DNA of 64,000 bases. Source: Alligator mississippiensis. Taxonomy: Eukaryota; Chordata; Crocodylia; Alligatoridae. Numbering within the stretch: position 1 is the first letter of the stretch; every line of letters starts with the position of its first letter. A program made the position numbers and the translations under genes. The stretch spans positions 251,328,251 through 251,392,250 of the forward strand of contig NC_081826.1 in the NCBI RefSeq assembly GCF_030867095.1. The letters run 5' to 3'. This document shows positions 32,645 to 46,600 of the stretch, in pieces. The notes under the pieces are model-generated. The model was not told the DNA's origin and ran no database searches. It worked only from the letters and a program-made list of their open reading frames with translations.

Positions 32645-33600
32645 GGTGGGGCTTCAGTTTGGCTCCAGCAGGGACCCAGGTTTTCTGTTTGCTGCAGAAA
32701 AATGTGGATTTCTCTTTAAAGGAGAAAATTGCAAGAAAACGCAGGTTCCCTTTGGATGGGGTGGGAGAGTGATCAGGCCCAGGGGGCTCCAGTGCATGTG
32801 TGCACACATGCACATGGCAGCCAGGCAGTGGTAGATAGCAGCTCCCGCAACTCCCTCTAGGTAAGTCAAGGAGAGGGGTGGAGGCACAGGCAGGAGGGCA
32901 TGTGCCTGCGAGATTTCTGTAGCCACAGCGGGGCACAGGACTGCAACGGGGCTCGACCAGCTCCAGGCAGGAGCCACCTCCGTGGCCCAGTGTGGGAGGG
33001 AGTGCTGTCATGGCTGCCAAGCAGCCCCTGGTTTGCCTGGCAGCAGCGGGGAGCACAACTCCATGCTGCTGCTGCTGGCACACACACATCACCATGGCAT
33101 GGCTTCCTCCTGCATTGGGTCCCATCCACTGGGCCACTGGGGCAGCTTCTAGCCAGAGCTGGTCTGGCCCTGCTGCATCCCTATGCCCCACTGTGGGTGC
33201 AGAAATCTTGGGTGCCATCCTGCTGTGTTGCCTTGGCCTCCACACCTCTGTGTGCCATGTTGCCTGTGGGCTGCCCCACACCTTCCCCATACACGCACTT
33301 CCCTCCTCACACTGGGGGTGGGAAGGCAGTGAGTCAGGAGAGGCACTGGCAGGGCTGGGGGTTGTGGGTCAGAAGTGAGAGGTACCAGCAGGGCCAGGGG
33401 GCTGTCAGTTGAGAGTGAGGGGCACCAGCAAGACTGGTGGGGCTGTGGCTTGGGCATATGGGGCAATGGAACGGGCATGGCACCAGCATATCAGGGCTGC
33501 TTAGTGCTACAAAGCAGTGGAGATGGGTGGACAGCTGCAGCTGGACCTTTGTCCTGGTGAGCAGAGGGGGCTGGGGGAGCTGATTTTTGTCCATGATAAA
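32645..33600. repeat. GC-rich repeat related to the 29.4-kb hAT family
   Basis: Carries the motif TTTCTCTTTAAAGGAGAAA near 32708, shared in diverged form with 29505-29530 and 56548-56570, followed by GC-rich DNA. No clear ends. Confidence 0.5.
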
Positions 33601-34379
33601 AACCCAAGCTCAAATGCTAAAATGTATAGGTATTTAGAATTTATTTTATTATAATGATTGAGGCACTGGTAGGCTTCCAACTTGCTTTAAAATTGTAAAC
33701 ATAGCAATTAAACATTGTGTTCAATGTACATGTACAGTTACCTGTATACATAGTGGCGTTTCATTTTAATTGTGGATAAACGTGGATTTGGGGTTTTTTA
33801 TTCAGAGAATTTCCGAGAGGGGTTTTAAATCAGAGAGTTTCTGACTGTTGAACAGTGAAAACCAGGATCCCTGATGATTAGCTACATTAATCTGACCTTG
33901 CCCGGCCTCCTTCGTGAAAGGCCACAGAACGGGGTAACAGGGGTTAAGGGCGACCTGGGGGACATTGCCGGGTGTTTTGCACAAGCAAGGGGGATTGTCA
34001 CTGCACTAAACCGGGCCTTCGGGAGGAAGCGCCCTGCCCTGCCCGTGCCAGGGCCGGATCCGAGCCTTGTCCTCAGCGCTCCCACAAGCCACACGTAGCC
34101 CACAGGTCTCGCCCACGAACAAGAACAAAGTCTCGCAAGAGTTCACCGCCAGCTGCAGCAAATCCCTACGGGGTCTGGCGCTAGAACGCCCCTCCCTTTT
34201 ACGTCATCCCCCGGCAGGCGGTTGCAGTCGCGCATTGATGATGCGTGATGCGCCAGGCCCCTCGCAGGGAGGGCGGGGCACTGGGCGCGGTGTTCGGCGT
34301 TTGACATGAGGCGGCCCCGCCGGCCGCCGCGGGGGTCGCTGGGAGCAGGCGCGTTGCTGCCCGTGGGCCTGTGACCGTC

Positions 34380-34403
34380 GGGGCCGGGGCCGGGGCCGGG
34401 GCC
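34380..34403 (+). repeat. (GGGGCC)4 in BDP1 5' leader
   Basis: Four exact GGGGCC units followed by AGGGCC, 36 nt upstream of the BDP1 ATG. Capable of forming a G-quadruplex. Confidence 0.9.
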
Positions 34404-34439
34404 AGGGCCGCCCGGCTCCCCGCCCGCTCCGCTGGCGCC

Positions 34440-34636
34440 ATGTTCCGCCGCGCGCGGCTCAGCGTGAGGCCCAACGTGAGACCCGGTGGCAGAGGCGGCG
34501 GCGGCCCGAGCCCCGCGGCTGCCCCTGGAAGTCCGGGCCCCGCCTGCGCGCCGGGCGGGGAGGAGTCGCAGCCCGGCCCTGGCCCCGCTGCAGCCCCGGG
34601 GCCGCCCGGCCAGGATGAGCCGCAGGCGGCGAGCGG
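34440..34636 (+). CDS. BDP1: BDP1 exon 1
   Basis: From ATG at 34440: [20 protein letters not shown], then a Pro/Ala/Gly-rich stretch, donor GTGAGT. Human begins [16 protein letters not shown]. Confidence 0.95.
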
Positions 34637-37600
34637 GTGAGTCCGGCGGGGCGCGGCGGGGCGGCGGTCGCACGTACCTGCCTGCGGGCAGGGCTCAAGG
34701 TGTCGTCCGGGGAGCAGCCGCCCTCGACCTGGCGTCTGGGGGCTCCTGGATGAAACCCCCCCTGGAAAACCACGTTTATTTTTATTCATGGTGCCTCGGT
34801 ACCTGGGGCGTCACTGGGGCTCTTGGCCGTGCTGCCCAAGCCGCTGGTAAAACAGGTGCAAGGCAGCCCTGCCAAGGAGACAGGGAGTTGCTTTCTTGCC
34901 CCATCCTTGCCAGCCCTTGTACTGCTTCTGAGGTACACGCCACCTCGGCGTGGGCTAGTGGCGGGGGCAGCTGGTATGTTTGGCACGTGAGCCCTGGGCA
35001 CCAAATTGAAGGAGGTGCCAGCAGTGACAGGCTGGGTGGCAGGCAGTGTTAGCTTAGAGGTTTGGGTCTGTGGCAACTGCGAGGAAAGGTGCTGCCTAAT
35101 GGAGGGCTAACACATGCCAGTGGTGACAGTGGTGGCTGGTTATTGGAGTGGCATCATCTCCTATTTTGAATTTAACTTGTGGCATGTTTGCCAAAGAGGC
35201 TGGCTGCTGCTGAAGTAGACTGGTGATGGCGCATGGCTTTATTGTTTGACATGGAAATGTATGGGGGAGGGTACCTTTGGGAGAAAATCCCTAGCCTTTT
35301 TGCCAAATCTGTTTGGATATTTGTGAAGCAGAATAGGAATATAAAACCGTAAGAATTGCCATGTGCTGGGTTAGCCCTTAGGTCTCTTTTGCCCAGTCTC
35401 TTGTGTCTCACAGTGGCAGAGAGCAGATACTGAAAAGGAGAGTGAACTGGGTATGACTAAGGGTTTTTTCTAGAGGTGCACTGATACATCAGTCCCATAT
35501 CATATTGGCACCGATAAAAGGAAAATTGACATCATCAGCAGTTGGCTTTTTTTGGCTGTTGTGGCTGATAATTTTGCCAGTAAATGCTGTGTATGCGCGC
35601 GTGCATCTACAGCGCAGCATGCAGGTGGCTAGGAGTGCAGCCCGGTAGCGTGGAGAGCAGTGTCTGACTGGTAAGTCTGTTGCGGGGGGAAGGGGCATAG
35701 GGGAGGTAGACCAAGGCTTCTGTGGTGAGGGAGGGAGTGGGGCTGGTGCTAGGGCAGGCACTGCACAGCTGGAGCAGGGCGGGGCATGGGATGGAGTCAT
35801 GAGCGGCTTGTCCAGGGGATGTTGGGGGGACGGGACAGGGGACGAGCGGCTCCTGCCAAGCAGCTCCTGCCATTGTATGCACCCAGAAGGGCATGGGGGC
35901 CGTGCACCTCCTGGATCCGTGTGTGGGGTGAGGGCAGTGCCAGGCTCTTCCTGGCAGGGGGGTTGGGCTGGGGCTGTGCTTGGGGTAGGCATCAGCGGCG
36001 CTGGGAGGGGAGGCTATGGCGGGGGTTACAGCCACCCCAAAATTCTCTGTAGCCCCACTCCCAGTGCTACCGCCACCTGACCTGAGTGCAGCCTGGCCCA
36101 GCACCTCCAGGAAGGACCTGGCACTGCCCCTGGCTGCAGCCCACAGCGGCAGCCTGCCCTTGCCCTGCAGGCAAATCTGGGGGGCACATGTACCCCATAC
36201 CCTCCTGGGGTGCCTGCACCCCCTGGATGAGCCATGGATCCATCCTACACCACACCCTGCCCTGGCTGTTCAATGCCTGTCCCTACCCCAGGTCCAGAGC
36301 CAGTCCCATTCCCTTCCTCACCGCAGGGGCCTTGGTCTGCCCCCGCTACCTCTTTCCTCCCACCTTGCCCCTTCCCCCACAACAGACTCGCCAGCCAGAT
36401 GCTGCTCTCCAAGCTGCCGGACTGCATATTGGCAATTGGATTGGTATCAGCTGATATGGCTCATTAAAAATCAGCCATTGGTATCGCCCCCAAAAATCTC
36501 TATCAGTGTACACCTAGTTTTTCCCCTGTTTCTTTATTGCTTGGAGCTTCCAGCATTTAAGATCTAGGAAGTTCTGATTCAGAGGCTGCATCCCTAACTC
36601 CCATGTTGAATAGCTACCGATGCCCCTTTTCTCCAAGAATTTGTCCAATCCCTTTTTGAATCAAAATGACAGGAGACAGGAGCAGCAGGACCCGGGGGAA
36701 GCCACGGCAGGCTCCTGCAACAGCAGGGCCCATCCAGCCCTGCTACCCTGCCGGAAGTCCCTGCGTAGCAGGGGCTTATGGCCTAGGACTGTTTGTGCCT
36801 CCCTGCACCGGGAGTGGGAAATTCAGGTAAGAAGAGTGGTGGGGCCTGCACTGTTCAATATCTTCATCAGCGACTTGGACAAGGGGGTGGAAAGCACCTT
36901 GTTCAAATTTGTGGATGACACTAAGATGTGGGGAGAAGTGGGCATGCTGGAGGAGAGGGACAGGCTGCAACTCGATCTAGACAGGTTACAGGGGTGGGCG
37001 GATGAGAACAGGATGGGTTTCAATACTGACAAGTGCAAGATATTGCACCTGGGGAGGAAGAACCAGCAGCAGACCTACAGGCTGGGGAACTCCCTTCTCA
37101 TCAGCACAGAGGCAGAAAAGGATCTTGGAGTCATTATCGATTCCAAAATGAACATGGGCCGCCAATGTGGGGAGACCCTCAGGAAGGCTAACCGCACCTT
37201 TTCATGCATCCACAGATGCATCACAGGCAGGTCCAAGGAAGTGATCCTCCCCCTCTATGTGACACTGGTCAGGCTGCAGTTGGAGTACTGTGTCCAGTTC
37301 TGGGCGCCGCACTTCAGGAGGGATGTGGCTAGCATTGAGAGGGTCCAGAGGAGGGCCACTCGCATGATCAGGGGGCAGCAAGACAGGCCCTACAAGCAGA
37401 GGCTACGGGACCTGAACCTGTTCAGCCTCCACAAGAGAAGGCTGAGAGGGGATCTGGTGGCTTTCTACAAACTGGCCAAGGGGGACCAGCAGGCTATGGG
37501 AGAGTCCCTGTTCCCCCTGAGCACTACCGGGAGTAACAAGGAATAACGGCCATAAGTTGACTGAGAGTAGATTCAGGCTAGGTATCAGGAGGCACTACTT

Positions 37601-40600
37601 CACAGTAAGGGTGGCTAGGATCTGGAACCAACTTCCAAGGGAAGTGTTACTCGTTCCTACCCTTCGGGTCTTCAAAAAGAGGCTAGATAATCACTTTGCT
37701 GAGGTCGTTTGACCCCAGCATTCTTTCCTGCCCATGTCAGGGGGTCAGACTTGATGATCTGCTTAGGTCCTTTCCGACCCTACCAACTGAGGCAAGGGAG
37801 AACCGTGGGGATTGCCCTAGTCCTTGAGGCCCGGCCGGCTCCTGCTGAGCCCCCAGAGTCTGGCCATGCAGCTGGGAGCCATGTGGTGCAGAGTGGCTGG
37901 CGGGTGGGCAGGAAAGTGGGGAAAGCGGCAGTGGGGAGCAGGGAGTGGAGTGCAGGGCCTGTGACGGGGCCAGCACTGGTGGGGCCCAGAGTAAGGCAGC
38001 AAGAGCTGGTGGGGATCTGTGGAGCAGGGCTGGCCTGCCAGCAGAGAGAGAGGGGACCTGGCCGACAACTTGGTGGCTTTGGGCCAGTTGTGGTCTGCCT
38101 TGGTCTCCCGCTTCTTCCTGCTACACGAGGCGGAGCGGCCTTTGCAATGACCCTTGGGGCCACTGGCATGGTTGTGGAGGCCTCAGGGCTTGGGAGTGGA
38201 GGAGGATGAGGCTCGACCACCATCACCACCACCTTGTAGCTGTGCTTGCGGTGCTGCTCATGGGAGTGGCCACTGCTGCTGTGGTGCTCCTTCTGTGCCC
38301 AGGAGGGTCCCTTGGCCTGCTGCGGGGATGGCACCAAATGCAAGTGGCCACAGTGCTCGGGCTCACAGCAGGGACATGGCAGGGGCAGCCAGGTCTCGTT
38401 GCCCAGCAGTAGCTGCCTGCTGCCACAGCAGTGAGGTGGGGTGGCCCTTGCAGCACACCTTGGAGCCACCACTGTGGTTGTGGTGGCTGTGGTGGTGGAG
38501 GAGGATGATGAAGCGGGCTCGGCTGCCTCCATCTCCTTGTCGCTGCAGTCACAGTGCTGCTCGCAGGAGTGGCTGCTGTTGCTGTGGTGTTCCCGCTATG
38601 TGCAGCTGCTGCTGTGGCAGCAGGCAGCTGCTGTGGCAGCAGGCAGCTGCTGTGGACTGCTTCTGCTGCCAAGAGCTGGAGCACCACTTGCCCCATGGCT
38701 GCTTGCACTTGGTGCCATCCCTGCAGCAGGCTGAGGCAGCTGCAGGAGTGGGTGTGGGGCCGGCGGCAGCAGATACTTGGGGAGGCTGGGTGCGGTAGGA
38801 GCACTGTGGTGGCAGCAGCTGCTCCCGCAAGTGGCACTGCGAGCACTGCCGCGAGTGCAGCAACAAGAAGGAGGAAGCAGCAGCTGAGCCCGCCTTGTCC
38901 TTCTCCTCCACCATGGCCACTTGGGCTGCGAGCCCAAGCGCCACTTGCCCTGTGGCCACTTGTGCTCAGCGCCATCCCCGCAGCGGGCCGAGGTACCAGT
39001 GGCGGCCAGGAACCAGCAGCAGGTGTGGGACCATCAAACAGCATGGGGCCCGTGCCACTGCCCTGGGGCCAGGAGCATCAGGAACACAGAGCCCAGGCTT
39101 GCAGAAGTGCTGGCGGAGTCTCTGCTTGTCGTGGGGGCGGTGGGGGCAAACTGTGGGCAAACCCTCCCCCTCTGCAAGCCACAAGCCTCCCCAGCCACCC
39201 TCCCCCACACACTCCCAGCCCTGCACAAAACCCATATCTACGCACAGCCTGCACACCCACACCTAAACACCCCACCACTCTATACCCACCCTCCTACCCA
39301 CGCTATATAAGAGTAAGATTTCATTTTAAGCCATTATACAATAACTTCTATGTACACTACACAAACGCATGTAAATCAGGACAAAATATTTTTTGAAATG
39401 AAATTAATGGATGTTGTAGTACATTTTAATTTTTTTAGAATATAATTTGATATTTTTTGCTGAAAGGAGTAATTCCAGAGGGGAAGGGGAGGGACTTCTG
39501 ATGGCACAGGTCAGGGGTTAGGGGGTTCTACTTCCAGTCCCAGGGTGGCGACCAGGGGGTGGGGCACCTGTCAAAGGGCGGAGATACCCATGCAGTCATC
39601 TAGTGATTCTAGTTCAACCTCCTGCTTGAGGCCAGAATGGTCTCGTGTCCCATAGGGGGGACTCATATCTGCAACCTTGGTGTTATTAGTACCATACTCT
39701 AAGTAACTGAGCTAATCGGCTGTTTAAATATTAATTACAGCGTGACAAAGTGATTATTCCCAGTTGAGGCACTGGAGCTATTTGAATATTTAGGTTACTT
39801 ACAGGGACGTACTGATAAAGATTTTCTTGGCCGATTCCAATCTGATAACTGATTTACAGGACTGCAGCTGGACAGCATGGAGAGCAGTGCCCTGCATGTA
39901 AGTCTGTGGAGGGGGAGGGAAGGGGCATCGGGGGGCAGATCGAGGCCCCCATGGTGAGGAAGGGAGTGGGGCAGGGACTGGGGGCTCTGCCCAATGAGGG
40001 CAGTGAATGGGACCCTGAGGCCAAAGCGGGTAGCTGCTTGGAGCCACAGATGGCTCATCCAGGGATTGTGGGGGGGATAGGGAGGAGAGGATGGCTCCCT
40101 GTCACTGCACCCTCCCCCCCCCCCAGGAGGCATGGGGGGGCCTGTGTCCCCCCCCCCATATTTGTGTGTGTGGTAGAAGTGGGCTGCTTGCTACATGCTT
40201 GTGCCTAGGGGTGGCACCAGCCTCTTCCTGGTGGGGGGTTTGGTCTCAGAGCAGGTAGGATTGGGGCAGGCTCAGCTGCATGGGGTGGGCAGCGGCAGTG
40301 GTGCTGGGTGGAGTGGCTACGGGGGGGCTAAGGTAAATTTTGGGGTGGCTGTAGTCCCCCCACCCTCCCTAGTGCTTCCCCTGTTTGGGGTACTCTGCCC
40401 TGTTGCCTTCCTTCAGGAGCCCCTCACTGGCTGCACATCTCCTACCTGTCCCTGTCCTCCCTGCATGTCCCGAGAGAAAGGCAGCAGAGTGAAGTGCCCC
40501 AAGCAGGCGGGGTGCTTGGGGGAGCTGTGGCCATCCCGATATTCACTTTAGCACCCCCCATGGCCTCCGCTTCCAGCACTGCTGCTGCTACCCACCATGC

Positions 40601-43600
40601 ATAGCTGAGCCTGCCCCACTCCGAGCCCAGCCCTGGCCCAGTCCCCACACTGAGAAGTGGCTGGCACCACCCCTGGCCCTGAGTCTCTAGCAGGCAGCCC
40701 ACTTCCATCCTGTGTGCAAGCCCAGGAAGGGCACATGGACCCCCATGCCTCCCCTAGGGGTGCATGCAGTGGCAGAGAGCCCCCCCCTTCCCCCCCCCCC
40801 AAACGCCCTCTGGACAAGCTGCCCACAGCTCCATCCTGCTCACTGCTGCTGCCCTAGGGTCCTGTTCACTGCCCAGGCTGAGCAGGAAACCCCCCCCCCC
40901 CCCCCCCTTTGCTTATTTCCTCACCGTGGGGGCCTCAATCTGCCCTTCTTCCTCATACCCCTTTTCCCTCCCCCTGCTCCTTCCCTTCCACAGACTTACT
41001 TGCAGGACTTGTTCCCTGTGCTTCTTGGCTGCATTCCTGCCCACGTGTATTATTATCTGTAAATGAGGACTAGAAACCTGATCTTCTTAAAAATAGAGTT
41101 AATTAGTTGTGTTAGTCTGAAGTTAGGCAGAAGTTAGGGCATGGTAGCATTTTAGCAACTAACTGATTTAGAACACTGTTTTCATAGGCAACAGACATTT
41201 TAACATCTGAAGAAGTGGTTGGCTGTCTATGAAAGTGGTTAGACAAACACCTTGCTGGGGTCGTTTGACCCCAGTACTTTTTCCTGCCATAGCAGGGGGT
41301 CGGATTTGATGATCTGCTCAGGTCCCTTCCGACCCTACCAACTATGAAACTATGAAAGGTATGCCTCTGAACCAGTTAGCCTCTGAGGTGCTGCTCTGCC
41401 TGCCTGCCTTCTTCCTTGTCAAAACTGGAAGCCATCTTCATGGAGAAACTTGTCTAGGAAAGGCTATTGACTTTTGTTTTTCTTAATAGGAACAGTGGAA
41501 CTGGCGCAATTTCTAAATTCAGTTACACATCTGGATTCTATGCAGTTAGGTTTGAGCTGTAAATACTGCAAAAGAATCTTCATACTTAAATGCCAATAAA
41601 AGTTTAAATTTAAATAATGAAAATATTTTGTGTCACTTTGTCAGATATCCTTTGTGCAAGCTAAAACTTGGGGTGAGGAAATTGCTTAATATAATCTTCT
41701 GTTTTGATCAATTAATATTATTAAAATGCTTTACCTTCAGTCAATGTGTACATTATCACAAGCAGAAACATGAGGTTAATTAATGGTAATCATTAATGCT
41801 AAAAGCTGATTAATAAGAGTTATTAGTTTACCTAGTGTGGAAGTTAGCATTGGATGTATATGGGTAAGTCTGCTTGGATAGACTACTTAAGGGGCAGTGC
41901 TTCTCTTCTCTCTCTTTAGGATGTAGATGCATACCTATTAATGTGGTCTTTAAAAGTAACAAGTGTGTTCTACATGGTATTTCATGATACTTTTTTAATT
42001 GTTTGTAGAAATGAAAGGGCGGGTGGTGCAAGTGATGCTGGAGAAGCCATTAAACCTGCAGATGGACCTTTGCAGAGGAGAAAAAGAATATCCACTCTGC
42101 CTAACTTGGCAAAACCCAGAGTTACGGCGCTAGCTGCACAACGGTCGGTATCAAAGCCTGCTCAAAAACAAGTACCTCAGTCTGTCAGTGGCAACACTTC
42201 ACGGAAGGAATCCTCTGCATCAGATAAGACCAACAGTGAAAGCTCTCCAAAGTCTCCCAATCTGCCTGAAAAGAAAACACCTGTCCCACAAGTGCCACAG
42301 TTTTCCCCACTTAAAAAATCACGAAGCAAAGAGCCAAATGCCAGTATAATTGCTCATAAAAATGATGAAACTCTACAGAAGAGCACACTCTCCCCTCTCA
42401 AGGAGAGACCTACCCAGGGAAGATCAAAAGAAGATGAAATGTCGCATGCAAAATCTACTCCAGCAAAAGAAAAGCAGAGGTGCTCAGATCGTGAAAGAAT
42501 CCTTAAAGCCCAGAAGCTGAGAGAGATGCTCAAAGAAGAGCTGATGAAAGAAAAACTGGTAAGGTCTTAAGTTGGTTGGTACTGAGGGTGAAGAGGAAAC
42601 GGAAAGGGGGATAGTATCTTCCTGGTCTCTGTGGCCCGTCTCCTGTCTGTAGTAGTGTTGTCATGTTATTGGGATGTCAGTGTCATGGTGTTCTCAGCGG
42701 CTGCGTGGTAATCCCTAGTGGGGATAGTACCTCCTGTGCCATTAAGGAGAGAGTGGTGCGGAGAGAGGGCTTTTGTATTAAGTTGTTCTGAGCCAGTGGC
42801 AATGCTGTTCCCTCCCAGTGCAACTCATGTTGCATACCATTCACTTCTTGAGGTTTTGTTTCCACAAGTGAACCTTTATGTTGTCATAATGACAGCTATT
42901 TTTATAATGTGTTTTTCATCATTTGACTAATACAAGGTTGGGGGAAATGCTCTTGGAGGCTACAATTTCAGTTCTTTGACATTGGACAACTTGTTACATC
43001 AGCTTATTCACTCAGCTTTAAAGTGGTGGTTACTGGATACATTATGGGAAATTTGGAGCACTTCACAAATACAAACCTAATGATATTTTAATGAGGACAG
43101 AATGCATCAGCACAAAATACAATATTTATGTACATAGCAAAAAAAAAGCAAATATGAGAAGAAAAAGGCATGGATTGTCCTTTTTAAATGAACAAATCAA
43201 CTTGGAAAACAGTCTGTGCAAAAGTGTGATTTAGGTACTACATCAATGTTTAATTGACCCCCAAAATGCTACATAGAATCATATAAAATTGAGGTTGGAA
43301 GGGACCTCACAAGTTCATCTAGTCCAACCCCCTGCTCAAAGCAGGACCATCCCCAACTAGATGATTCCAGCCAAGGCTTTATGTAGCTGGGTCTTAAAAA
43401 CCTCTCTGGGTAACCTGTTCCAGTGCTTTACTACCTTCCTCATGAGACAGTTTATCCTAATATCTAACCTAAACTTACCTTGCTGCAACTTGAGATCATT
43501 GCTCCTTGTTCTGTCATCTACCACCACTGAGAACAGTCTAGCTAAGGGGCGGGCAATTATTTTGGGCAGAGGGCCGCTTACTGAGTTTTGGCAACTCATC

Positions 43601-46600
43601 GAGAGCTGCATGACAGGCAGCGAGGGGCAGATAAATATTAATTTTCTACATTTTTTAGGGTCCCCACGGGCTGGATAGAATGGCTTGGCGGGCTGCATCC
43701 GGCCCGCAGGCCACATTTTGCCCACCCCTGGTCTAGTTCCATCCTCTTTAGAACCCTACTTCAGGCAGTTGAAAGCTGCTATTAAATCCCCCCTCAGTCT
43801 TCTCTTGTGCAGACTAAATAAGCCCAGTTCTCTCATCCTCTCTTCAGAAGTCATGTGCCCTAGTCCCCTAACTATTTTCATTGCCCTCTGCTGGACTCTC
43901 TCCAATATGTCCACATCCTTTTTGTAGTGGGGTCCCAAAACTGGACAGAGTACTCCAGATATGACTTGACCGGTGCACTACACACACCCTGGGAAGGCAT
44001 TGAGGGAGGGGGGTGCCCCCAGATCTGCGCGCAGGGAGAGTCTGGGACCACACCGGGCTCTTCCTGGTGGGGGCTGGGCCTGGCTGCGCTTGGGGTAGGT
44101 GGTGGTGGCACTAGGAGGGGGGCTGGGGGGGCTACAGCCCACCCCTGTAGCCCCGTTCCTGTAGGCCCCCACAATGAGGGAGGGAGTGGGGTGGAGCAGA
44201 GGCAGTCACTACCCAGCTGGGGCAGAGCCACGAGCGACTCGACCGGGGGGTGTGGGGAAGGTGGGCAGCTCCCGCCACTGCATGGACCCTGGGAGGGTAT
44301 GGGGGGCACGTGCCCCCAAATCTGCACAAAGCATGTGGCAGGATGGGGCCACTGGGCTGGGGCTGGGGCAGCACTGAGCTGTTCCCAGTGGGGTTGTGGG
44401 GTCGGGCTGCGCTGGGAGCAGGGTTCAGGCAGGGAGTCTGCCGCTCCCCCCCACCGGCTCAGTCCCCTGCCCTGGGTGGGCCGAGCAGCCCCTGCCCCAC
44501 TTCCTCCCCCCAACAACGAACTTACCTGCCGGACCAGGCTGCTCTTCACGTGGCTGGTCTGCATCCTGGCCCCCCGTGTGCTCTGCTGTGGCTGTGCACA
44601 CGCATGCGGAGTTCTGTGTGTTCCCTACAACCATTTTAAGTACCCTTAGGGCTATGCGTACCCCTGGTTGACAACCACTGACCTAGAGTATAGCAGTTTT
44701 CAGTTGTTTTGCCTTTGTTGCCAGTATGCTTTGAATTAGAGTAGAGGTGATTATGCTTTGTGTAGAGGTGCACCAAATACATCAGTCCATATTTCGGTAC
44801 CGAATAGGTCAGTATGTCGCTGGAAAATGCCGCTTATATGCACGCAGCCTCAGCATGCGTGTGGCCAGCCTGGCAGCTTGGATAGCAGCATCTGGCTGGT
44901 AAGTCTGTTTTTGGGGGGGGGGCAGATCGAGGCTCCTGTGGTGATGGAGGGAGTGGTGTTGGGGCACGGACAGATGCTGCCCAGCCTTTGTGGGGCATGG
45001 GACAGCTGCAAGTGGCTTGTCTGGAGGGCAGGGTGGCCTCTATTGCTGTGTGCACCACTGGGAGGGCATATGCTCTATCCAAATCTGCACGCAGGGCTAG
45101 GGCAGGCTGCTGCTGTGTGCTCAGGGCCAGGTGTGGTACCGGGCTCTTCCGGGTGGGGAAGGGGGCTTGGCCACAGCTGCATTCAGAGTGGGCAGAGGTA
45201 GCACTGGGAGTGGGGGCTATGGGGTGAGCTACAGAATTTGCCATAGTTTCCCTGTAGTGCCCCCTCCTAGTGCCTATGCCCAGAGCACAGCCCTGGCCCA
45301 GCCCTGCCTGCCGGGAAGAGCCCAACACTGCCTGCAGCATCAACCCGTCCTCTCCCTGCACACAGATCCAGGGGGCACATGCTCCCCATGCCTACCCCAG
45401 GGGTGCACGCAATGGTGGGAGTCCCTCCCCAGACAAGCTGCTCATAGCTTTATCCTGCACCTTGCCCTGCTTTGGCTGGGCAGCGCCTGCAACTGCCCCG
45501 GCTTCACTCTCTCCCTCACGTGTGCCTCAATCTGTGCCCCCAACTTCCCTTTCCCCCACAACTGACTTACCAGCTGGATACTGCTCTCCATGCTGCCAGT
45601 CTGCATATCGACAGTCGGATCACTATCGGCTGATATGGCTCATTAATAATCGGCCATCAGTATCGGTCAAAAAAATCTTTTATCGGTGTACCCCTAATTA
45701 TGAGACTGCATTCTTCCCCCATAAGAGCCTAGAAATCTCTCCAAAATCCAGTAGGAATTGCTGTCTTCACAAGAATTAATGAGCACTGTAAAATGAAAAA
45801 TTATTGTAGCATTAGATTAAATTTAGACCAGGCAGTTATTATGTGATATTTATTTACAAGGTAAAAGTACTTGTGTGACTATTATAAGCAATATATATGA
45901 TTTTTTTTTTTCGTATGTAGAAACACGGGAAATCCAGACAGAAGGTGGTTGAAGGTTTCACTGCAGCAGATCGTTCCAAAATGACCATGAGAGACTTGAT
46001 ATACTTCCTGCCACAGAACAATCCCATGAAGTAAGTAATTTTTTTTCCTTCCTGATTACATTATTTTTCTCTGTAGTAATTTAATCCGTATGAGATGCAG
46101 CAAAAGCCACGTTATCCAGCAATTTACAAACCGTCATGCTCTATTAACCGGCATGCCAATCAACATGGCAAAAGCAAAACTGGAAGTGCCCACCATGGCA
46201 CTTCTAGTTTCGCTGAGCCCCCTCAGCCTGTGGCAAAGCAGCCTGTCCCCCAGTATACTGACGTGGCAGGAGTGGTGGCGGCCCAAACAGGCAAAGACAC
46301 CTGTTCAGACCTCTTGGGTAACCAGCATATATGGTTATCTGGCACCCATCGTGCCCCATGGGTGCGGATGACAAAGCTTTTGCTGTATACTTTTAGATCA
46401 GTCCTTAAGTCTACAGTCTTGTTTATCATTAGAATCATAGAAGTAGGGTTGGTAGGGACCTTGTAGATCTTCAAGTCTGACCCCCTGCCTGGGCAGGAGG
46501 AAAACTGGGCTCAAATGACCCCAACCAGGTAGGCATCAAGCTGCTTCTTAAAGACCCCCAGGGTAGGAGCCAGCACCACTTCCCTTGGAAGTTGGTTCCA

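Larger units (their letters stand above)
33890..34720. promoter_or_regulatory. CpG island and promoter region of BDP1
   Basis: Dense CpG DNA before and across BDP1 exon 1. Contains an ATF-like TTACGTCA at 34199-34206. No TATA box seen. Confidence 0.75.

Noticed and set aside
37780-38532. 250-codon open frame on - as a real gene
   Set aside because: It lies across repeated units, has no start context or splice support, and is low complexity. Kept only as a repeat block.
39647-39720. Functional tRNA-Ile gene
   Set aside because: The T arm and acceptor stem do not pair, and the sequence continues into a CR1-like tail.
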